Source: Hofstenia miamia (Eukaryota; Xenacoelomorpha; Acoela). Taken from it: a stretch of DNA of 64,000 bases. This document shows positions 1 to 11,781 of this stretch, piece by piece. The stretch spans positions 1,879,624-1,943,623 of the forward strand of contig SCFE01000002.1 of the NCBI GenBank assembly GCA_004352715.1, given 5' to 3'. The notes beneath the pieces are model-generated. The model did not search any database, had not been told where the DNA came from, and worked only from the letters and a program-made list of their open reading frames with translations. A program made the position numbers and the translations under genes. Within the stretch, counting starts at the first letter, position 1; every line of letters begins with the position of its first letter.

Positions 1-147
1 NNNNNNNNNNNNNNNNNNNNNNNNNNNNNNNNNNNNNNNNNNNNNNNNNNNNNNNNNNNNNNNNNNNNNNNNNNNNNNNNNNNNNNNNNNNNNNNNNNNN
101 NNNNNNNNNNNNNNNNNNNNNNNNNNNNNNNNNNNNNNNNNNNNNNN
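1..147. other. Assembly gap
   Basis: Run of N at the window edge. The LINE fragment that follows enters from it, so its upstream part is hidden. Confidence 1.
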
Positions 148-593
148 CAAATGGTTTATTAATCAACTCGCCCAAGATTGTCACAGATAAATTACAAAGG
201 GTCCAAAATGCGGCTATAAGATTAATTTTTCAGCTCAAAAGAAGATGCCACTTAACAAATTACAGACATGAGTTACATTTGCTTCCCATCTATGAACGCT
301 TAAAGTATAAAATCATTATACTCACACATAAATCAATCTATGAAAACAATGCTCCGAAGTATTTAGCAGATCTGCTAAGACAAAGAAGTGATATCAATAC
401 TCGGAATGACAACTCGATGATGGTGGCCGTATCGCGTTACAATAATAACCAAGAGCTATGACGATTCTCTATTGCGGCACCAAAACTTTGGAATGGACTA
501 CCGGTGGATATACGCATGCAGCGTAATTTCGTAATCTTCAAGAAAAGAATAAAGACATTTCTGTTTAGCATGACATATTACGAGACTCAATGA
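148..593 (+). pseudogene. LINE reverse transcriptase C-terminal tail (CR1/L2/Rex1-like)
   Basis: This is the 3' end of a non-LTR retrotransposon ORF2, downstream of the RT catalytic core. The reading frame shows the usual tail of this group: LQRVQNAAIRLI, then LHLLPIYERLKYKIIILTHK, APKYLADLL, and FSIAAPKLWNGLP near the end. An in-frame TGA at 459-461 breaks it; the same frame resumes at 462 and reaches its natural stop at 591-593. An AAT-rich tail follows at about 681-711, as is common for LINE 3' ends. The 5' part is lost in the N run. The family assignment rests on the tail motifs only, so the clade is uncertain. It is inactive. Confidence 0.8.
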
Positions 594-2084
594 TGGGTAT
601 GTGGGCCAGTGCTAGCTGCTACAAATTGCAGCGTTTTCAAATATTCATTGAATTATAAAGTGCTTTATAAGTTTAGTGTAAATAATAATAATAATAAATA
701 ATAATAATATGAATGTTGAATCGAAAATTGTAAATAGCCAAAGTTATACATTTTCAATCAAATTGTACTACGAACAATTTTGTTATTCAAATAATTATTT
801 CTTGAATGTTTCCACGTCAAGCAACGCCGTTTCAAAACTCTCGGTGGCGGCGGCGTGAGGAAAAGCTCTAGATTGTGTACAACAGTGTAACAGCCAATCA
901 ACGTTTTGCGTTGTGTTACCATTTCCATAATCTGCATCTTTCTAATAGTGGTTTCCTCTTTCTAATTAACTGAAAGCATACACAATATGTTGCGATTTAC
1001 ACCTTTGAGAAATTGCCACTACCATGAAATATGCAACCGATTTGCCCAAAAAGAGAAAACTTGAAGAAATGGCAGATTTCTTCGACCATCATCAAACGTG
1101 TTGCAACCTTTTTTCTATACCGCAATTTCTCATTGTGCAACGTACGCACCGCATGCTTCCATCAACCTACAAATTCAAAAGTTTTTAAAGGTTAACAACG
1201 GGCTTAGGGATGAAAAATTTGTGACTGTATTGAGAATTTTGAAATGTGTCATTAATTTAAATTAATTGCAATTAATTGATTTTACTTGGTAGCAATTAAA
1301 TGAATTGATTTTTCAAAGGACCAATTAAAATTAATTGATTTTTACGATTCGAAATTTGAAAATTAATTTAAACTAATTTTTAGGCATCACTGTTGAGAAT
1401 AATACTAGAAGACGAAGTTATGATATCTCATTCTACTTTGCGAAATTTGCTTGAATACACCTATTTAATAATACGGTGTGTAAAGACAGATTGACGGAAT
1501 TGCAATGAGATCAGCCTTAGGACCAAAAGGCAGCATATATATATATATATTGAGGTTGTCAGATCTGATCTGACCACCAATACTACTGACTGTTATGTTC
1601 TGCATTTATGGTATGTAGAGAGATAGAAATGGGGCCAAAGCTTTGGCCGATATATTTTCAGATATTGATTCTAAAAGTGGATGGCTGGAAATGGAAAGAA
1701 ACCATCTCTGGTGATGTTTTGCAAAGTATTTGTTACAACAGAAACAATTGTGATAGGAATTTGCAAGACGTGGAAATCAATTTACACTAGCTTCCTTAAT
1801 TATGAGGAGAAGGTTTTCCAAAAAATTGAATACACTGTTCTCTTGGCGTAATGTATATGTTTGTTCATTGATTACATGAGCCAAAATCAATTCAAAATTA
1901 TTTTTATATATACACATTCGTTTGATAATAAATACAATGAGATCTTTGAGAATTATTATTAAATTTATATTTATGCATAATAGAAATATATTAATAAATA
2001 TAACAACGATGTCTCTTCCTTTTTCCTAACACCTAAATAACAAATTTATACCTTGCAAAGTTTAGCCTAGTCTGACTATATTTA
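594..2084. other. AT-rich intergenic or intronic DNA, no gene seen
   Basis: No supported gene. Contents: an AAT repeat at 681-711; a tract at about 1250-1390 built from repeated AATTAATT-like words; a short TA run at 1536-1550; and a GC-richer patch at 840-920. A 60-codon ORF at 1608-1790 shows no recognisable motif and is not called. Confidence 0.6.
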
Positions 2085-2690
2085 TGCAAACAGAGAAATA
2101 TGGACTTAAGCCTTTGGTGTTGGCAAGCTGAAAACAAATATTTGGTAGATATGTCTTTATCTTGCAAAAAAGAAGCGAATTTGAGAATGAATCATTTAGT
2201 GAAAATGCTTTATAAATTCTTTAAATTTCTTTGGAAAGGAACATAACATCACTTGTGATAACATTTTCACATCGTTCAGACTAGCTTTTTTAAGGAAAAA
2301 GTGCAGCAAAATACGCGAAAATTCTGTAGTCAAAGCATTTCTAATTCTCTAGAGTTATAAGACTCCAGGCTTTTATGTGGAAGAAAAAAAGAAAATAGTT
2401 TTGTGGCAGCACTAAGGCTTATACAAAACGTTAGCCAGCTGCTGACTTTGAATCATCCTTGATATAGTATCTAATAATGCCAAGGATGCCTATGAAAAAA
2501 CAAAGCGACAAAAATTTTGAAATGAAATTATATACTTTAGTTGGTGGAGTTGCTCTGACAGGCATGTCTAAGAAAATGCATCTCGATGCAACCAAGACAT
2601 GAGGTCAGTATTTAACGAAAGAATGTGCAATTTACACCAAATTTGCAAAAAAACGGTATATGCGGAACAAGCCACAGCAATAATAATGCC
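2085..2690 (+). pseudogene. piggyBac-like transposase relic
   Basis: Decayed DNA-transposon transposase. Across shifting frames the order of piggyBac landmarks can be followed. A KYGLK-type segment with ASENKYLVDM (about 2098-2150) corresponds to the first-Asp region. ITCDNIFTSFRLAFLRKK (about 2248-2302) matches the strongly conserved TDNFFTS block that carries the second catalytic Asp. A GGVAL segment near 2545 resembles the GGVD block, and CNLHQICKKTVYAEQ near 2630-2680 resembles the C-terminal cysteine-rich finger. Stops and frameshifts are frequent and the first Asp position reads Glu, so it is inactive. No TTAA-flanked terminal repeats were identified. It lies downstream of the last host exon seen on the other strand. 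Confidence 0.6.
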
Positions 2691-3553
2691 AGTATAACTT
2701 GTGCTTGTGTCGTTTTCAAGAGGCGAAAATTTGGAAATAGCAATGACTATATGTATTGGAAACTTAACTAGAAAACAAGCTTATTTTGTTTTCTGATACT
2801 TTTAGTTCACTTTGCACAGCATTCTGAAGGTGGTCAATTCTAACAACTTCCTGCATTTAGAAGTATCCAATTTTCAGGCTTTCTAGTGTGAAATTTACAA
2901 AGAATAACACATGAGAAAAAATACTCTTTATAACAGTTGGATACAATGAGCAAATTTGAAAACTATTTTCAAAAAAATATTTAAAAAAATTAAATTCGTT
3001 TAGTAATTTTAGAATTTCTTCAAGACTAAAAATTGAGTGAAGTTTCAATATTGAATTAAAAATCACAGCAAGTTTTGTAAATAGTATAATTTCCAATCAT
3101 AAATCTGAAAATTTTAACTATCTAGGCTTTTTTACAGTGGTGACGCAATTTGGGAAGGGGAGTAGAGAAGGCAGCTGTCACCAAAAGATTACCATTTCAG
3201 AAAAAATATCCCTATATCTTAAAACTTGAACAGCAAAAGTCCTCTTAATTAGTTACGTAATAAATGTAATGCCCCCACGCCCCAAATAAAATTCACTTAG
3301 ATTTTAAGAATGTAGCTCACTCCAGTTTTTCTGATCCAACTTTAAAATACAAAAGAATTAACAAAATGCGGTGATTAGCGGCATGCAGAAGAAGTAATTA
3401 TTTTAAAGGATAACAGAGATATCAATTTGAAATAGAAATATAAACAATTTTCACCAAAAAATCAATTTTATTATTTTGATAATGTTTTAGGGAATTTACT
3501 GATGCCTGCGATTTACATAATAATATTTATATTGCCTGTTATAAGAAATTCAC
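2691..3553. other. Non-coding stretch, nothing recognised
   Basis: AT-rich sequence without supported exon or TE signature. A 79-codon minus-strand ORF at 2857-3096 has no motif. Confidence 0.5.
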
Positions 3554-3724
3554 CTGTTGTTAAATTAATTCTAAAAGCTCCTGCAGGGTTTTCGTAAAAA
3601 ATAGACCACTGAGAAACATTGTTTACGTCCATTGTCATTACAAGAAGGCTTTGATCAGCTAAAGTATTAAGCGTCTCTTTAATTTTTACTTCTCTTTCTG
3701 TTGTCAATATTATCACAACCCACT
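3554..3724 (-). CDS. Exon encoding a cadherin-repeat-like segment
   Basis: Candidate exon of 171 bp (57 codons, phase 1-1) between an acceptor ending TTTAG at 3725-3726 and a donor GTGAAT at 3553. The peptide includes VKIKETLNTLADQSLL, QWSIFYENPAGAF and RINLTTG. This follows the layout of a cadherin repeat: an I-x-E start, a D-x-N-x core, then Y/W-S-I, G-x-F-x-I and a closing T-G. The frame stays open to 3513 (EFLITG), as a cadherin repeat would continue, so an alternative donor (ATTAT/GTAAAT near 3516) is possible. It lies downstream of the FN3-like exons on the same strand with the same 1-1 phase, so it is probably the same gene. No calcium-site DxNDN motif is visible, so the domain call is an inference. 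Confidence 0.45.
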
Positions 3725-3973
3725 CTAAACAAATGACTACATTGTATATCTCCATTAGATGAGATAAATTAAGGTTAAATGAAAATTACGCAAGAGTGTT
3801 TGTGTCAATTTTTATTTTCCCATGTATTAATATTACAAGATAAATTAATCTTAAAAATTGCTTTGGCAACAATTACAATAATTTTTCACTTATTTTCATT
3901 TACTGCAAAATTTATAACTTCATAAATTTATAACGTATAATTCTATTTATTGGATATAGAAAGACTTTAAATA

Positions 3974-3976
<3 letters not shown>

Positions 3977-4035
<59 letters not shown>
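3977..4035. repeat. (TA)n microsatellite
   Basis: About 29 TA units, directly left of the inverted-repeat element at 4062-4416. Confidence 0.95.
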
Positions 4036-4039
<4 letters not shown>

Positions 4040-4061
4040 ATGCACTTATGCTGAGTTTTGA

Positions 4062-4416
4062 TATATTCATGTTAGCTTGACGTTAGAATAGATCGATTTC
4101 GATTTTAAATCATCATCAGTATAAAAATAATGCGGTAATAAATTTACAATAACTTCACTTTCTAAATTAAAATTGTATGCACTTCTAAAATAAATTTGGA
4201 TTAGCATGCTTAGTTGTACATTTAATGGTTGATCTTTATTAGTTTCCTTAATTAAATTTGCTTCTCCGATTTTTGGATAGTTTGATCTTAGTAGTATATA
4301 GAAATTATCTTCTTTTGCAGTATATTTATGATAATATATTTCTGATCTTACTATAATATTGACGATGATTTTAAATTGAAACCGGTCTATCCTAACGTCA
4401 AGCTAACATGAATATA
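4062..4416. mobile_element. Inverted-repeat element with hammerhead-like ends
   Basis: About 55-60 bp at 4062-4121 (ATATTCATGTTAGCTTGACG onward) recurs as its imperfect reverse complement at 4358-4416 (ending CGTCAAGCTAACATGAATAT). It brackets about 235 bp of AT-rich DNA with no ORF. Each arm, read inward to outward, contains CTGATGATGA or TTGACGATGA, a short hairpin, GAAA, and then CTAACGTC, resembling a decayed hammerhead ribozyme core. TA microsatellites lie on both outer sides. No transposase is present. It could be a foldback/MITE-like element or a non-autonomous relative of Penelope-like elements. Confidence 0.55.
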
Positions 4417-5223
4417 TATATATATATATATATNNNNNNNNNNNNNNNNNNNNNNNNNNNNNNNNNNNNNNNNNNNNNNNNNNNNNNNNNNNNNNNNNNN
4501 NNNNNNNNNNNNNNNNNNNNNNNNNNNNNNNNNNNNNNNNNNNNNNNNNNNNNNNNNNNNNNNNNNNNNNNNNNNNNNNNNNNNNNNNNNNNNNNNNNNN
4601 NNNNNNNNNNNNNNNNNNNNNNNNNNNNNNNNNNNNNNNNNNNNNNNNNNNNNNNNNNNNNNNNNNNNNNNNNNNNNNNNNNNNNNNNNNNNNNNNNNNN
4701 NNNNNNNNNNNNNNNNNNNNNNNNNNNNNNNNNNNNNNNNNNNNNNNNNNNNNNNNNNNNNNNNNNNNNNNNNNNNNNNNNNNNNNNNNNNNNNNNNNNN
4801 NNNNNNNNNNNNNNNNNNNNNNNNNNNNNNNNNNNNNNNNNNNNNNNNNNNNNNNNNNNNNNNNNNNNNNNNNNNNNNNNNNNNNNNNNNNNNNNNNNNN
4901 NNNNNNNNNNNNNNNNNNNNNNNNNNNNNNNNNNNNNNNNNNNNNNNNNNNNNNNNNNNNNNNNNNNNNNNNNNNNNNNNNNNNNNNNNNNNNNNNNNNN
5001 NNNNNNNNNNNNNNNNNNNNNNNNNNNNNNNNNNNNNNNNNNNNNNNNNNNNNNNNNNNNNNNNNNNNNNNNNNNNNNNNNNNNNNNNNNNNNNNNNNNN
5101 NNNNNNNNNNNNNNNNNNNNNNNNNNNNNNNNNNNNNNNNNNNNNNNNNNNNNNNNNNNNNNNNNNNNNNNNNNNNNNNNNNNNNNNNNNNNNNNNNNNN
5201 NNNNNNNNNNNNNNNNNNNNNNN

Positions 5224-5254
<31 letters not shown>
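4411..5254. repeat. (TA)n tract containing a 790-base assembly gap
   Basis: TA repeats run into the N block from both sides (4411-4433 and 5224-5254). The gap at 4434-5223 therefore probably lies inside, or is bordered by, a long TA array. Confidence 0.9.
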
Positions 5255-5261
<7 letters not shown>

Positions 5262-8200
5262 CTGATGTCGAAAAGAACATAGTTCTCAATATTTCACATC
5301 GAAGATATATATATATATATATATATAAATATATATAAATGTTGTATATAATTTGTTCCTCCTGACACTAGGAAATACACAACTTTCATTTTTGTTCTTC
5401 TCGATGACACGTTTTACGATGTGTATGCTGATTTGGTTATTCACTTTAAATTTCTTTTGGTAAAAGTATGTGAGAAGAACAAAATTAATGTGGCATGGTA
5501 GATGCGACTTATAAACGCTGCATACCCGTAGCTCAAAAAATATTGCGAAGGATTTCCGATAATTATTAGGGCTATTATTTTTTTACTTAAGAATACAGTC
5601 TTTGACTTTATAAAATTATTGCAAATTATTTAAAATAACCCAGTTTTGCATATTCTTTTTACCTGAGGATCAGAAATTATCATTTGGATCTAAATTTTTT
5701 AATGTTGTGGGGTTGCTGATGAATTCAACAGACTAACTCAGTGGATGAACTAAAGATCCAAGTCCGGACCATGCCCCTAGAAGTGTGCCGGGCCGGTTTG
5801 ATCTTAAAATCCTCTAACGACCTCTGGCACGCAGATTGCTGAAAGAACATGCTTGAACTTTGACCTTAATTTTCTCAAAAGTTGTACACAATCCCAAGTG
5901 ACCCCTTTTCCCAGTCCGTTACACATATATATGTATATATAACATAGAAATTCAATAGGATCATTATTACAGAAAAATAAAAACTGATGAGACAAACAAA
6001 TTAGCGACTTTTTCAGGAGCTTAAGTTATTATTATCGCAAAAAATATTGTACCAGTAAAAACTTCTTCAACAGCCTCATTACTTGTAATTAACATGTAAA
6101 CGGCTTTGACCTTTAGAAGGTAGGCTGTAGTAAAGTTCAAATTGGTGAAGTTTCTCGAGTTTGCTTCTTCTGTGGTCTGATCAGCAGAGTGAAGCCTATC
6201 GCCTAACTTCAGTTGAGAGGGTTGCTACTCTCCCGCTTTGGCCAACAAGGCTACTAACGGTGGTAACTTTAGAGAGCGCCTGCTGGCTACAATGTAGATC
6301 TACGCAAATAATTTCGAAGCAGTATTTACTAAAATGCATAGCATTCTTGCTAATTAGCTCTAATTATTTTTAATGGATTTATTTTAGCACTACAATATTA
6401 AAATAAAGACAAAAATTATTTTTTGCAATGTAGTATACCATGCTTATATTGTGTAATTGATAGTGCATTTTTTTAAAGTTCTTGCGTAAATGGGAACTGT
6501 TTTGTAAATTCTTACTTTTGACTTATGATGAATCTAGTAATTACAAACACGCTTAATTTTATTGAATATTATTCGCCCTCTAACAAAGAAAATAGAAATT
6601 TTAACTGGTCCATACAACAATATTTAACATCAAAAAGCAAAAGACAATTACAATTCTACAGAAATATTACTTGTCCCCAGTTTATTAATTGACCTTTTGT
6701 ACTTGTGTATAAATTAAAAGGATTTAATTTTCATAATAATGACTATTGCACTACAAAGAAATCTGATTTTTTAGGAAAATGTCTGTAAATAACTCGCTGT
6801 TGTGAAGATATTCATGAAAACATTTTAAACGCTAATCAGCCATATAATTGTAACTGCATGATCAATAGATATGTCTTCTTAATTAATTTCCTGATTTTTC
6901 CAACGTGTGACATCGTAGACCTCGTACAGAAATATTCCAAGTTTCCATGCTGCAAATATTAACCTCCGGGCTTGTATACAATACACCCACTGTTAAGTAA
7001 AATGCCCATCAATTTTTAGAGGAAATACCCTGGTATCAGGTTTTTCGGTTTTGTCGGGCTGTATCCCTTTCATAGAGTCTATCTAGAATATGAATATTCA
7101 TAGGCTCATTGTAATCACTTCCAAGTATATATATATATATATATTATACACAGTTTGAATCCTCATATCAATTTATTCTCTTTATTAAATAATAATTTCA
7201 TTAGGATACTTGGAATGGAGAAAACGACTGAAAAACTTTCTTTGTAAATAGACGCTTTACTTTTAGAATCTTTTGGCACAGCCACGTTCATAGAAGAAAG
7301 GCATGACAATTTACCATGTAATTTTACACTCTAGATTTACTTCTTCCTCAAAAGTTTTTGAAACTGCCATCATAGTAATTAATATCATTGACAAGTCAAT
7401 AAATGATATCTGGAGAATTTGATAATTATCCATGCATGTTTCAATACAAAGTCAAGAAATAAATGTTTACCAAAAACCCATAATTTGATTTGAATGTAAC
7501 TTCACTCATCGTTTTAAATACAATTTAAATAAATTTATCTCTCTAAAAGAGAAAAATTCCAGTAGCAAATTGGTAAACTTTTGTAAGGTTTGCTAAATAA
7601 CTTTTAGATAAATTTTAGTTTTAGAAGAAACATGGGATGAAGAAGTAATTTTTCTAATGCACGTGTTGCTAATAATTTCAGTTTGAAAAGCTTTCTGAAG
7701 CATTTCCAAGAAATGTATTCATATTAGTTTTATTATGCAGAAGTTTATGAAACTACATTTGTGCATATTATATTAACCCTAATCTGTCCAGTGCTACTTT
7801 AAAAATAAATGTTCTAACAATTTCTTCAACGCTTTCAAATTCTTCCCATGTCAATGCTCAGTGAATCAAAAGTATTAAAACCAGCAATATTTTTTTCTTT
7901 AGATAGACTATCTATGCCGAGCGCAAACTTCGAATAATTGCTCTGTAATGCTGAAACTGGACATTTCGCGCAAAAGCAGCAACCCAAATAGTCACGATCT
8001 AGTAGCATTTAGGAATGTAAATGAAGAAAACACGCACTCTCTCTATCTCGGGTGCTTTCAGATTATGCATATGTTTCTTTAGTTAGTGAGCTATGAATTA
8101 TTAAAATTATTTTGAAAAAACCATTATAGATGTAAAAAATCTATCAATATATAGAGGTAATTGGCAAAAACTGTGGCAATATCGTGGGAATACAAAAAAT

Positions 8201-8409
8201 AGGAATTTGCACAATATTTACATGGGTAATATTAATTATTTTATCTGTTATTGAAATTCAAAATGATAAATTTTCAAAAAATTGTCGGTTTGCTTTTGTT
8301 AATAGTGAAAAAATTTCAAATATTTTGTAAGAGAATTGAATTATTACTTCTTAAATATTATTAATAATTAGCATTTCAAGTATTATGATGTCATGCAAAA
8401 TGAATAACT

Positions 8410-8416
<7 letters not shown>
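5255..8416. other. Intron-like AT-rich stretch, mostly featureless
   Basis: Lies between the host exons at 3554 and 8659. Holds TA runs at 5306-5327 and 7126-7143 and a possible tRNA-like SINE at 5725-5812. The patch at 6120-6320 is less AT-rich and unrecognised. No other coding signal is supported. Confidence 0.5.
5725..5812 (+). repeat. Possible tRNA-derived SINE head
   Basis: TAACTCAGTGGATGAAC resembles a pol III A box, and GGCCGGTTTGATCTT about 50 bases later resembles a B box (GGTTCGANTCC type). The spacing is tRNA-like. No cloverleaf was established and no second copy was found in the window. Confidence 0.3.

Positions 8417-8474
<58 letters not shown>
8417..8474. repeat. (TA)n microsatellite
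   Basis: About 29 TA units in the intron just downstream of the 8659-8913 exon. Confidence 0.95.
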
Positions 8475-8477
<3 letters not shown>

Positions 8478-8658
8478 AACTATAGCGAATTGAAAGTCTA
8501 CAAAATATCACTTGTTTGAAAACTTTTATTCACATAAAGTGTTTTAGAGATCAATTACTATTTTTAGATTAAAACTAACGATGTTAAGCAATGAACTATT
8601 AAAAAATTTAAAATTTCTTCAAAATTCACCAAGTAGCTAAGTAATGAAAATATGTTAC

Positions 8659-8913
8659 CCGTGTAGATACCGTCAATTACAATTTCTGAACTATCTAGTG
8701 ATTTGAAAATGGCTATGCCTCTCACTGTATATGCTTCACTTGGGATCAAACCGGAAAATGTCTTAATATCACCAACTATGGCTATGGGTGTACAAGCAGA
8801 AGATCCTGTTAATTCAACACATGCTTTATAACTTGATGCTTGCAATTCAAATATCTTTATTGTAATGCTTTCAAACGTCTGGTTTGTTATATTAATTGAT
8901 GGCGCTTGGGTTC
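8659..8913 (-). CDS. FN3-like domain exon (B)
   Basis: A 255-bp exon (85 codons) between acceptor TTTTTAG (8914-8915) and donor GTAACA (8658-8657), phase 1 at both ends. It encodes a full fibronectin-III-like fold: a TQAPSINI start, a middle SYKACVELTGSSAC hairpin with two cysteines, the L-x-P-x-x-x-Y-x-V block (GLIPSEAYTVRGIAIF), and a terminal IYTG. One domain per symmetric exon matches the other five FN3-like exons of this minus-strand gene. It is probably extracellular; ligand and protein name are unknown. The frame is open throughout and splice signals are clean, so it looks like a live exon. Confidence 0.8.
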
Positions 8914-9360
8914 CTAAAAATATCTTGCTTAAAATCATATAATACTCTTATGCAAAATATTGAAAGGTAATAGTCTAAAATGGACTTAGATTTATAAATT
9001 TCTGTAAACTTTGGAATCCAAAAGTTCCTCCATTGGCCTATGATCTCATAACACTGATTTAGTTCTAACTTTAAATACTATGATTTTTATAGGAGATTCA
9101 CTTTGCTGAACATAGTCCTCTGTTTTAGTCTAAGAAGCCATGAATTTAATTCAATTTCTTTAGGTTATAATGGATATAATTTAATTTCTCTAAGTAATGC
9201 TAAAACGTTTTCGATTGAAATAATCATCTGCATACATTGCTTTTTGTATATCAATATTTTGTACGACACCAACGTGAAACCCTTACTTAGACAGAAAATA
9301 TAAGTAAGAATTTTTTAAAACAAGACCTTCGCTTGAGCTCTGAAAAAAATGATAACTTAC

Positions 9361-9612
9361 CTGTATAAATGTTTACTTGAGTAGTACTTGTGCTTGCTAA
9401 TCCATTATATATTGACTGAACTGCTACATTATACGCTGAGGCTGACTGTAGGTTCGAAAAAACTTTCGGGCTTGTAGCAGCCTCAAAGTTACAGTTTGAT
9501 GAGTCACCTTGATATATACAAGCTTGATGGATATTACGGGAGGAGCTTGTGAAATTAATTTGAATGCTATTGTTTGTGATCTCTCCTATATTTACTGTTG
9601 GTGCAGAAGGAA
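9361..9612 (-). CDS. FN3-like domain exon (C)
   Basis: A 252-bp exon (84 codons) flanked by acceptor TTATTTAG and consensus donor GTAAGT, phase 1-1. The domain begins VPSAPTVNI, carries the cysteine pair in QACIYQGDSSNC, then FSNLQSASAYNVAVQSIYNG, and ends NIYTG. It lies only 447 bp of intron upstream (in transcript sense) of exon B, the closest pair in the array. The strong similarity of both domains suggests local duplication of an exon with its flanking intron. It is probably an extracellular domain of the same large protein. Confidence 0.82.
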
Positions 9613-9948
9613 CTAAATAATTTTTATTAAAAATATTACCAATTTTTATTATTCTTAACAAAAAGAATTATAATTGGACTCATTACAAATACAAAAAATT
9701 AGGCTTCTAGAAATTATAGTGTTTCATTAAATTTTAAAATTACAAATTGCTTCCAATATATGCAAATACTACAACGAAATTACAATGGCGATTACGATTT
9801 TAGCCTAAATTAATAATACATGTAGTTTTCACGACAAAATATCGCTAAGAAAAATAAGTAAAAAATCATTTTTACATAAAATGATAGTTTATATATATAT
9901 ATATATATCATAATTTACTAAGATTAATATTTTAAGTTAATTCAAAAT
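9613..9948. other. Intron stretch, (TA)n only
   Basis: Nothing coding. A short TA run lies at about 9893-9908, just left of the next inverted-repeat element. Confidence 0.5.
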
Positions 9949-10165
9949 GAAACGTTTCGACTATCTTATTGTCATCGTCAGTTTCCATGTTTTGTAATAG
10001 CAAAAGTTTATTCGAGATAAACAATGTAATTTAAGAAGAAATTACATTAATATATTTTAGTATGTGCAATATCATTATCCTACAAAGCGTATTATATTGT
10101 AAACTTTTACTATCGCAAAAATTGTGAATTGATGATGACTGATGACTATAATATAGTCGTCAATG
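9949..10165. mobile_element. Second inverted-repeat element with hammerhead-like motif
   Basis: The left arm (about 9957-10011) holds CGACTATCTTATTGTCATCG and, inward, TAATAGCAAAAGTTTA. It recurs as an imperfect reverse complement at about 10102-10165. On the minus strand 9981-9949 reads CTGACGA, a GAC..GTC hairpin, then GAAACGTTTC, resembling a hammerhead core with a palindromic stem III. There is no ORF. A TA run abuts the left side, as in the element at 4062-4416, so the two probably belong to related families. Confidence 0.5.
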
Positions 10166-11151
10166 TATTTTACATTCTAAATAATAACATATTCTTTCAA
10201 GCATTTCTTTCAGTCGTTTATTGTGCTGGTTGTAAGATAAACGTTTAAGTTAACTAATATTTTATTAAATTTTATTAAGAACTATAAAATTACATGTACA
10301 GTGATGCAATTTAATAAATCTACAACTGTAAAATAGCGCTTCCCATTGAAAAATTATATAAGCCTGGCGTTAGATGATGGATAATGGAATTCCCAATTGA
10401 TGTCACGTTTGATTTCTCTGCAATTACCATACTCCCAAATCATGACGTAGCTTTATTTACCTTTGAGATAATTTCAGCTTCTTGAACTTTTAAGTTAGCT
10501 TTCCAGCCTAGGTATTAATGAAAGAGCGTATCCTCTTGGCGGGTGCGTTATCAGTTTTGCAGAGGAATCCACTGGTAACTCCTATATATATTCAACTCTC
10601 CCATAACCAGAGAAGGCATCCTCAGAATTGTTCATAAAATTCGATAAAATACATCGTTGTGAAGATGAATGGTGGGTTCCCTTAAAAGTTTTCCTGAAGG
10701 CATATATCTTGTGCCAATAATATAACCTGCCTCTAATAAATATGTCTTTTTAGTTGTCTGAATTACAACACTTTACTCTTAGCATATTTACGTATTGATC
10801 AATGTTTAGGTTTTATTTTGCTAGCTTGAAAATTTGATATCAGTCAAACACCTCATTAGTCCTTTCTTAAAATAATCACCTAACTTTGACATACCATGAA
10901 TGAATTTGCTTTTGTCTTCTGTTCTTAACAATGAGAAATTTGTCAAAATGTCGTTGGCAGCATCAACAAGGCAACAAAGTTTAATTCCGATTAGATTAGT
11001 TTTTCAACTGTTTCACTAATCTTCATAAAAAACATGAAATTTCGCCACCATTTTTCCACTCTGCAGCTATGCTTGGACAATCAATATCAAGTGGAATGCA
11101 ATTTCAATAGCCATAATCTCTGTCACCATGTAAGATAAGGGTTTAAGTTAA

Positions 11152-11153
<2 letters not shown>
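10166..11153. other. Intron stretch bounded by a 30-bp direct repeat
   Basis: A 30-base word starting TGTAAGATAA and ending TTAACTAATAT occurs at 10231-10260 and again at 11129-11158 with two differences. The roughly 870 bp between them has no ORF or TE motif that I recognise. Confidence 0.45.
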
Positions 11154-11158
<5 letters not shown>

Positions 11159-11185
<27 letters not shown>

Positions 11186-11515
11186 TGTACTGGTTATAAT
11201 CTTAAGATTTTGAACATTCTTGAATAGTGCTATATTGCGTCATGTTTCCACAAACATTGTTTTCATTTTCAATGATTTGGAGAAATTTTCCCGAACTTTT
11301 TCTTTCAGTAATTCTGATCTTCAAAATATATTTAGATCTGTTTGATGTCTTTGTTTATTTAAAAAGGTTTTCTTAGTTGATTTTATACATATTGCTTCTG
11401 CGATATTAGTTTCACGACGTCTTATTAGTATTTTAAAACATAATAAACAATCAATCATATCATCTCCATAAGTTTTTAGATAAATTATCAAGCTTTTTCC
11501 ACCAACCAAGTATAT
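11159..11515 (-). pseudogene. Penelope-like element 3' end, minus copy
   Basis: The minus-strand ORF 11509-11321 ends with AEAICIKSTKKTFLNKQRHQ and TDLNIF, nearly the same as the end of the plus-strand Penelope-like ORF at 12203-12760. The following 3' sequence also matches the plus copy (a GTGGAAACATGACGC-type block) and runs into a TA tract (11156-11182), again as in the plus copy. Only the last part after the GIY-YIG domain survives. It sits head to head with the plus copy, meeting at about 11515-11529. Confidence 0.75.
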
Positions 11516-11528
11516 AATAAAAAATACA

Positions 11529-11743
11529 ACTGATTTTATAAAAGAACTTAATTCATCGAACTATTTAATAAAGACTTTCATCAAGTAAGCTATGGTGTTA
11601 CCTCATTATTCACAAACATTCCAATTGACAAAACAATAGATCATATTATGAACATCATTTCAGAAGATCAAATAAATATGTCACATCATACACTAAAGAA
11701 GCTATTACAACTAGCTTGTAAATCTATATATTTTTCATTTAAT

Positions 11744-11781
<38 letters not shown>

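Noticed and set aside
1608-1790. 60-codon ORF just before the piggyBac relic
   Set aside because: No match to a piggyBac N-terminus that I could defend; too short alone.
4387-5289. Long ORFs on both strands across the 4434-5223 gap
   Set aside because: They consist of N and TA repeat only (Ile-Tyr runs). The same applies to frames over 12809-13111 and 60306-61472.
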